DNA from: a virus
Direction: 5' to 3' (one strand)
IMG/VR virus record: IMGVR_UViG_3300005561_000001
Location: 1-34,623 of that record
Length of the DNA: 34,623 nt
In this document: one piece after another, positions 30,825 through 34,623 of the stretch
Position numbering within the stretch: the first letter of the stretch is position 1
Layout: each line of letters begins with the position of its first letter
The notes under the pieces: generated by a model
Told to the model about the DNA's origin: nothing
The model's input: only the letters and a program-made list of their open reading frames with translations
The model's database searches: none
Program-made: the position numbers and the translations under genes

Positions 30825-31010
30825 CTAGGCGTCAATACGTTCCCAGCGGGGATGTTCTTCATCTTTACTGCACTGCATATAAGAATCTATTTTCTGGCCA
30901 AATCCGTTAATTACGTCACAAAGTGATCCGTAAGGTGCTTGATCAAATTTGCCTGGAGCACTGTAGCGAACAACACTCTTTACAGCAGAATTGTTCTGTT
31001 CCTGATTCAT
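30825..31010 (-). CDS. Small protein overlapping gene 30943-31173
   Basis: A 61-aa soluble protein (MNQEQNNSAVKSVVRYSAPG ... HPRWERIDA). The ATG at 31010 has a strong GGAGGAG ribosome site about ten bases upstream, inside the overlapping gene 30943-31173, which it shares in another frame for 68 bases. A longer in-frame reading upstream to 31067 lacks such a site. It is the last gene of the leftward operon. Function unknown. Confidence 0.55.
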   Translation of the reverse strand: MNQEQNNSAVKSVVRYSAPGKFDQAPYGSLCDVINGFGQKIDSYMQCSKDEEHPRWERIDA

Positions 31011-31173
31011 GTAAATCAAACTCCTCCATAATGGCATCAAGTTCATCTTGACTGATATACTCGTCAAATATCAAGGGATCGATACGATTACAAAATTGAT
31101 CAAATTGTTGTAATTCCCAAGTAACTGGAGACATTATGGCGAGCAATATTAAATTAGCTAGCGCTGGATTCAT
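30943..31173 (-). CDS. Small protein with hydrophobic N-terminus and Cys-rich end
   Basis: A 76-aa protein with a hydrophobic start (MNPALANLILLAIMSP), an acidic middle (EYISQDELDAIMEEFDLHES) and a cysteine-rich tail (CCKECCSLQC). The AGGGA ribosome site lies inside the end of the ERF gene, which it overlaps by 20 bases. The Cys-rich tail lies where it overlaps gene 30825-31010 in another frame, so its cysteines may partly reflect that constraint. Function unknown. Confidence 0.5.
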   Translation of the reverse strand: MNPALANLILLAIMSPVTWELQQFDQFCNRIDPLIFDEYISQDELDAIMEEFDLHESGTEQFCCKECCSLQCSRQI

Positions 31174-31936
31174 TGTTTTTCCCTAAATTGGTTGGCGTGT
31201 TTCTGTTTAATTTTCTTTCACGAACTCTGGTGATAATAAATTTAAATCGAGAGCGTGGTAAATCAGCAATGGTTCTCACATCATATGCTTTCATAATATC
31301 TTCAACCAATTCCGGATAAGCATCAAGTTCATCTTCTAATTGTTCAATTTCGGTCTTAGTAAGCGTTTCTAATGATTCTGGTGGTTTCTGTTGGTGGTTA
31401 ATAGCGGTGCCTTTTTCAAACTGTTTTCTTTGTTCTCTCATCACCTCTTCGCCATCATCATCTTCATCACCAGTAACCACACCAACCAATGATGCAAATG
31501 CAATACGCTTCATGTAGGTATTATATCCTGCAAGTGAATGCATATCGGTCTTTGGTGGAATTATCTTGATTCTGGATTCAAGCCATTGACCGGAAATATG
31601 CATTAATAAAGTAAATAAATATAAAGTACCAAGATCGTCGTATACCAAATTTTGAGAAACCGCTAAATTATTTTTTGATAATGCCGGTCGGGCTGCTTCA
31701 ACAACAGCTGCAAGATCTGCATAATTGCTTTTGTAGAATGGATTAGACTTATTCATCCCAGCCATCGTAATTTCGCTTTGGGCCTTTGAAAGAGCTTGCG
31801 CAACCTCGTTGATCGACTCTGATCGATAACTTCGCTCTTTCGGTATTTTTTGTAGCTCCAAAGCAATAGCTAGTTTTTCTTTATCTGCATAAAGTTGTTT
31901 AACGTGTTCTAGAAGTTTAACGACATCATTTTCCAT
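31154..31936 (-). CDS. erf: ERF-family single-strand DNA annealing protein
   Basis: A 260-aa protein with the ERF signature: KSNPFYKSNYADLAAVVEAA (residues 63-82), RPALSKNNLAVSQ, then SGQWLESRIKI (115-125) and AGYNTYMKRIAFASLVGVVT (136-155) followed by GDEDDDGEE. The P22 Erf protein and relatives anneal single strands for recombination and circularisation of the genome after entry. The C-terminal part (from about residue 165) is linker and helical. AAGGA ribosome site. It is the third gene of the leftward operon. With RusA it provides a complete anneal-and-resolve pathway, consistent with a circularly permuted genome. Confidence 0.9.
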   Translation of the reverse strand: MENDVVKLLEHVKQLYADKEKLAIALELQKIPKERSYRSESINEVAQALSKAQSEITMAGMNKSNPFYKSNYADLAAVVEAARPALSKNNLAVSQNLVYDDLGTLYLFTLLMHISGQWLESRIKIIPPKTDMHSLAGYNTYMKRIAFASLVGVVTGDEDDDGEEVMREQRKQFEKGTAINHQQKPPESLETLTKTEIEQLEDELDAYPELVEDIMKAYDVRTIADLPRSRFKFIITRVRERKLNRNTPTNLGKNNESSAS

Positions 31937-32162
31937 CTTTTTCCTTGGTGGATTCTATGGGAATTTCCTTTTTTGGGTTCTTTAATTTTTCAAGAATATT
32001 AAAAATACGTATTACATTGGTTTTCGTTTGATCAATATCATGATTGGTATCCTGAGCGAATTTCATGTAATGCTTCCATAATACGGAATATTTATATGCT
32101 AAATAAATGATCATGCCGGTGTTAAAATATGCCAGAAAACATAAGATATTTACTAGTGTCAT
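31926..32162 (-). CDS. Small membrane protein of the early operon
   Basis: A 78-aa protein with one N-terminal membrane span (residues 2-24, TLVNILCFLAYFNTGMIIYL) and a long charged helix in the cytoplasm or periplasm. The start at 32162 has GGAG six bases upstream and overlaps the stop of gene 32299 (ATGA). Its 3' end overlaps the ERF start by 11 bases. It may tether DNA metabolism to the membrane or act in exclusion; no family recognised. Confidence 0.65.
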   Translation of the reverse strand: MTLVNILCFLAYFNTGMIIYLAYKYSVLWKHYMKFAQDTNHDIDQTKTNVIRIFNILEKLKNPKKEIPIESTKEKDGK

Positions 32163-32299
32163 AAATTCTCCAGATCGCATCCGGTTACATGGTTACAATA
32201 TTTATTTGTTTTGCAATCATGTCTTCTTTTCTTGATATACCATTTTAAGCGCCACCATAAATATTTAATAGCGCGAAGTTGTGATTTTAAATAAGGCAT
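32159..32299 (-). CDS. 46-aa basic Cys/His protein, first gene of the leftward operon
   Basis: A 46-residue protein (MPYLKSQLRAIKYLWWRLKW, YIKKRRHDCKTNKYCNHVTG, CDLENL). It is strongly basic, with three cysteines and a histidine (C29, C35, H37, C41) that could bind one zinc ion. The ribosome site GGAGA is close to the ATG, and its stop overlaps the next start (ATGA). It is the first gene after the leftward promoter, about 20 bases downstream of the predicted start. It may bind nucleic acid. The overlap and ribosome site make it convincing. Confidence 0.6.
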   Translation of the reverse strand: MPYLKSQLRAIKYLWWRLKWYIKKRRHDCKTNKYCNHVTGCDLENL

Positions 32300-32317
32300 A
32301 CATCTCCAATAATTTAG

Positions 32318-32354
32318 TTGCTATTTATCATAACAAATTGTATACTTTTGTCAA
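32318..32354. promoter_or_regulatory. Overlapping divergent early promoters with central operator
   Basis: Rightward: TTGCTA (32318-32323), 17 bp, TATACT (32341-32346). Leftward: TTGACA (32354-32349 on the minus strand), 16 bp, TATGAT (32332-32327). The two promoters occupy the same 37 bp. Between and over them, ACAAA (32333-32337) and TTTGT (32347-32351) form an inverted repeat with a nine-base centre containing GTATAC. Only one polymerase could bind at a time, and a dimeric repressor on this site would control both operons. Confidence 0.65.
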
Positions 32355-32371
32355 TTTATTATGGAGATAAA

Positions 32372-32590
32372 ATGTATTCAGAGCTTGATTTTGATGAATT
32401 AAGAAAACGTTTTTTTATGGTTATGAAAAAGAGTGCGAAAACATATGCCCAACTTGCTCGAGAAAGTGGTGTATCTAAACAAGTATTGCATTTATGGGCC
32501 ACAAGTGCGCAGCGTGGGATGTATCCCAGCAATGCATATAAATTAATTAATTATATTGAAGCAAAAGAAAAAGATTTGGGATTAGAATGA
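32372..32590 (+). CDS. Cro-like helix-turn-helix regulator
   Basis: A 72-aa protein with a helix-turn-helix at residues 24-43 (TYAQLARESGVSKQVLHLWA) followed by a loop and helix (RGMYPSNAYKLINYIEAKEK). Size and layout match small Cro-type DNA-binding proteins. The ATG at 32372 has GGAG six bases upstream; the longer reading from 32318 would cover the promoter. It is the first gene right of the divergent promoters, so it most likely binds the operator between them and acts as the switch between leftward and rightward early transcription. Its stop overlaps the next start (ATGA). Confidence 0.78.
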   Translation: MYSELDFDELRKRFFMVMKKSAKTYAQLARESGVSKQVLHLWATSAQRGMYPSNAYKLINYIEAKEKDLGLE

Positions 32591-32730
32591 GCGATGTTTT
32601 AATGTTAGCACTATTCGGCAATATATTTCTTGGTGTTTGTGTAATTGGATTATTGATTATTAACAGATTGTGGAAGCGTATGTATTTTGAAAAAGTTAGA
32701 GAATTGAAGAAAAAAGCCTCGACAAATTAA
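32587..32730 (+). CDS. 47-aa single-span membrane protein
   Basis: A 47-residue protein with an N-terminal span (residues 4-26, VLMLALFGNIFLGVCVIGLL) and a basic tail (RLWKRMYFEKVRELKKKAST). Its ATG overlaps the regulator's stop (ATGA). The basic inside-tail is common in small phage membrane proteins that affect the host envelope or exclude other phages. It is the second gene of the rightward early operon, and a partner of the regulator by coupling. Confidence 0.6.
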   Translation: MSDVLMLALFGNIFLGVCVIGLLIINRLWKRMYFEKVRELKKKASTN

Positions 32731-32742
32731 TTATCGAAGCTT
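32714..32742 (+). promoter_or_regulatory. Hairpin at the end of gene 32587
   Basis: AAGCCTCGA (32714-32722) pairs with TCGAAGCTT (32734-32742), eight of nine pairs, loop of 11 bases. The following sequence (ATAATCTTTAAAAATTT) is only weakly T-rich. It may be a weak terminator or an attenuator ahead of the replication gene. Confidence 0.35.
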
Positions 32743-32838
32743 ATAATCTTTAAAAATTTATTTTGAATTCGGTTGCGTCCGCCAAGATGTTTAACCGATC
32801 AAAACAACACCGTTTTATACCAAAGAATACAAAACAAT

Positions 32839-34296
32839 ATGTCAAAGATTACCAGCAAAAATCACAAAAATCAAGCCCCGATCGACATAATTTCTTATGT
32901 TATTGAAGCACATAAAATCAAACGGGCAGTAATTAATGCGTTTGTAGAATTGTCTCATAGATTTAAAGATATTTACGCCCGACAAGAAACGATAGCAAAA
33001 TTAGTAGGCATATCCAGACAGCATTGCAATAAGATAATTGCTGAATTACATGCGGATGGTTTTTTGTGGAAAGTTGGTCGGCACAAAACATCCTGTTTTT
33101 ACCGATTGCCAGCTTCTTTGTTTAAATATCAATCTCAATTACGAAATATCCTCCCCGCCTTAGGGTTTATGTCTATATGGCTACTGTTTCCTTGCCAAAG
33201 AGAATTAGATGACACTAGATATAATAGTTTATTTAAAAAACACAGACACAACACAGACAGAGTCACAAACAACACTAACACTATTACGCGCGATGCGCGG
33301 GAGAAAGTCCAAGAACCTAAAGAGCATTTCAATCTGAAATACAATGGCACAAACTCGTATCGAGATAAAAAAGAGAGTGAGTTAATGAGCGAAGTAATGA
33401 GCACGGCGCGTTCCGCCGCTATACCCGAATATTTACATAACCTGAAAAGTGTCGTGTTAACAACTGCAGGAAAGGTGTGGTTGTGTGGTTTTGAAGAAAA
33501 ATCTGTGAAGGTGGGTGATGATGCATTGTGTCGAAAACTATCGAGTGTTTCTGATCCCTTTCGGTATCTGTTTGCTGTCGCAAAAAAACATAGCGATGAA
33601 AATGGTCTGAAAATAGATTGGACCAGGCGAATGAAACTTGCTCAGGAATTACAAGTCACAGATGTGATGCCAATGATTGAAAGAGTCAAATCACAAACAG
33701 AACAGAAATCAAATAAAGAAAACAGAGAATCGACAAATCAGAAAACATCGTCTGATAACACCCATCAATCTAAGCAAAAACCATCATACGATATCCCCTT
33801 GATGGAAGAATATTTAGCCAGATTCAGAGCTGAATTGGATTACCAAGACCTAGATGTCGCATTGGGTAAAAAGGGATTTTCGCATTCACAAGCTTATCGT
33901 GCGGCCCGAGATATATATCGCGAAGAAGAGAGTGATGTAAAAAAAGTAACGCGGTTAAATACACGGTTAAATAATCCGGATTTGAAGAAATTTGCTTCAG
34001 CACAGGGAACATGGGAAGGTTTAAAAAATCAAATCGAACGTGAATTAGCAGAAGTTCAAGGCAAAATAGCGCCATCGCCAGTTAATAATCCATTTTATGA
34101 TTCTAATAAGCCGATTTTTGTAAGCAAAGAAGCCGAACTAATGCATGAATGTGAACCAGGATGTATCTGTGGTAAAATAACAATGGCGCAATCAGCTCCA
34201 GACACCGATGATTCGTTTTCTACTTCGGGACTGGGTTGGACATTTGATGATAATTTACCGTATGATAAAAACGGAGAATTTAGTGAAGTGTTCTGA
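32839..34296 (+). CDS. Replication initiation-type protein with N-terminal winged helix
   Basis: A 485-aa protein from the ATG at 32839. Residues 28-80 form a winged-helix DNA-binding domain (RAVINAFVELSHRF, ETIAKLVGISRQHCNKIIAE, LHADGFLWKVGRHK). The rest is charged and largely helical, with a disordered Ser/Lys/Gln-rich linker (residues about 290-330) and a Cys-rich patch (CEPGCICGK) near the C-terminus. Proteins with this layout start replication or organise the replisome in phages and plasmids. There is no helicase or primase signature. The start is uncertain: a TTG at 32773 would add 22 residues, and another frame at 32787-32906 also looks protein-like. It precedes rusA by two bases. Confidence 0.65.
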   Translation: MSKITSKNHKNQAPIDIISYVIEAHKIKRAVINAFVELSHRFKDIYARQETIAKLVGISRQHCNKIIAELHADGFLWKVGRHKTSCFYRLPASLFKYQSQLRNILPALGFMSIWLLFPCQRELDDTRYNSLFKKHRHNTDRVTNNTNTITRDAREKVQEPKEHFNLKYNGTNSYRDKKESELMSEVMSTARSAAIPEYLHNLKSVVLTTAGKVWLCGFEEKSVKVGDDALCRKLSSVSDPFRYLFAVAKKHSDENGLKIDWTRRMKLAQELQVTDVMPMIERVKSQTEQKSNKENRESTNQKTSSDNTHQSKQKPSYDIPLMEEYLARFRAELDYQDLDVALGKKGFSHSQAYRAARDIYREEESDVKKVTRLNTRLNNPDLKKFASAQGTWEGLKNQIERELAEVQGKIAPSPVNNPFYDSNKPIFVSKEAELMHECEPGCICGKITMAQSAPDTDDSFSTSGLGWTFDDNLPYDKNGEFSEVF

Positions 34297-34298
34297 TT

Positions 34299-34623
34299 AT
34301 GATTTATACGCTTTCTGGAAATCCCATTCCTCTCGCCCGACCACGTCTTGGCCAACATGGTATCGTATATGATTGCCAAACACAGGCGAAAGAATCTCAT
34401 CGTTTAGAATTAATGTTCCAACACAGATCACGAACAATTTATGATAAAACCATTCCACTTATTTTTAAAGTAAAATTCTATATGCAGATAGCAGATAGTT
34501 ATTCTGCTAAGCGCAAATCTCAATTACTAAATAAACCACATTTTAAAAGACCAGATCTTTCAAATTTGATTAAATACGTCGAAGATGTCTGTAATGGTAT
34601 TGTCTTTTATGATGATGCGCAGA
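34299..34623 (+). CDS. rusA: RusA-type Holliday junction resolvase, 5' part
   Basis: The N-terminal 108 residues and the first base of the next codon; the rest is at 1-134, giving 132 aa, close to the usual 120. The start is MIYTLSGNPIPLARPRLGQH, typical of RusA (short strand, then xxPRP). The core is KRPDLSNLIKYVEDVCNGIV (residues 83-102) then FYDDAQIV (103-110). In E. coli RusA the acidic residues D70, D72 and D91 are needed; here the second position (S88) is serine, which is unusual. It follows the replication gene by two bases, so both are likely expressed together. The gene is split by the window's ends only because the molecule is circular. Confidence 0.85.
   Translation, partial: MIYTLSGNPIPLARPRLGQHGIVYDCQTQAKESHRLELMFQHRSRTIYDKTIPLIFKVKFYMQIADSYSAKRKSQLLNKPHFKRPDLSNLIKYVEDVCNGIVFYDDAQ
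34564..34623. repeat. Terminal direct repeat, right copy (identical to 1-60)
   Basis: Exact copy of the first 60 bases, in the same orientation. See the entry at 1-60. Confidence 0.95.

Noticed and set aside
30738-30926. 62-codon plus-strand frame across the hairpins and into the leftward genes
   Set aside because: It starts in the structured non-coding stretch and runs antisense to a gene with a strong ribosome site; no start signal of its own.

Overview
The window looks like one complete genome of a small tailed double-stranded DNA phage, most likely a short-tailed (podovirus-type) phage. The first 60 bases are repeated exactly as the last 60, and a RusA-type resolvase gene reads in frame across that junction, so the molecule is circular or circularly permuted with a unique length of 34,563 bp. 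The DNA is AT-rich and uses the standard bacterial code (TAA, TGA and TAG all end genes). The host cannot be named from the sequence. I see no integrase, DNA polymerase, primase, helicase or recognisable endolysin.

Layout, left to right. Positions 1-3100 hold the end of the resolvase gene, the terminase small and large subunits, an HNH endonuclease with its own promoter, and two small genes. Positions 3120-3300 hold a degenerate tRNA-like element and a short repeat. Positions 3308-6812 hold a P22-type portal and five small charged proteins (two are paralogues, one is of the DUF6496 type), ended by a strong terminator. Positions 6900-8800 are an accessory island of six small, mostly exported proteins on both strands. 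Positions 8865-13391 hold the head genes: an unknown protein, a scaffold-like protein, a major capsid protein of the N4-gp56 type behind a 27-bp tandem repeat, and three small head or decoration proteins. Positions 13464-22509 hold the tail and ejection genes: head-tail adaptor, a second HNH endonuclease, tail nozzle, appendage proteins and three internal-virion-like proteins. Positions 22511-23071 are a cluster of five tiny genes, including an Arc-type ribbon-helix-helix repressor, a zinc-ribbon protein and three single-span membrane peptides. Positions 23176-30482 hold four large tail-fibre proteins and three small ones, joined by overlapping stop/start codons. Positions 30483-30824 are non-coding and hold terminators and hairpins.

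The early/control region is 30825-34623. A leftward operon (46-aa basic protein, membrane protein, ERF single-strand annealing protein, two small proteins) and a rightward operon (72-aa helix-turn-helix protein, 47-aa membrane protein, then a winged-helix replication protein and RusA) start from overlapping divergent promoters at 32318-32354. A hyphenated inverted repeat between them is a likely operator. Replication therefore seems to rest on a phage initiator, ERF annealing and RusA junction resolution, with the host supplying the replisome.

The most unusual features are: a recurring pair in which a small regulatory or zinc/basic protein is followed by an overlapping membrane microprotein (four cases); the divergent switch and the palindrome on the RHH promoter; a tRNA-like element with a broken acceptor stem; a GGCTTCGC/GCTATGCC repeat family at gene borders; and tail-fibre repeats whose protein is conserved while the codons are scrambled.
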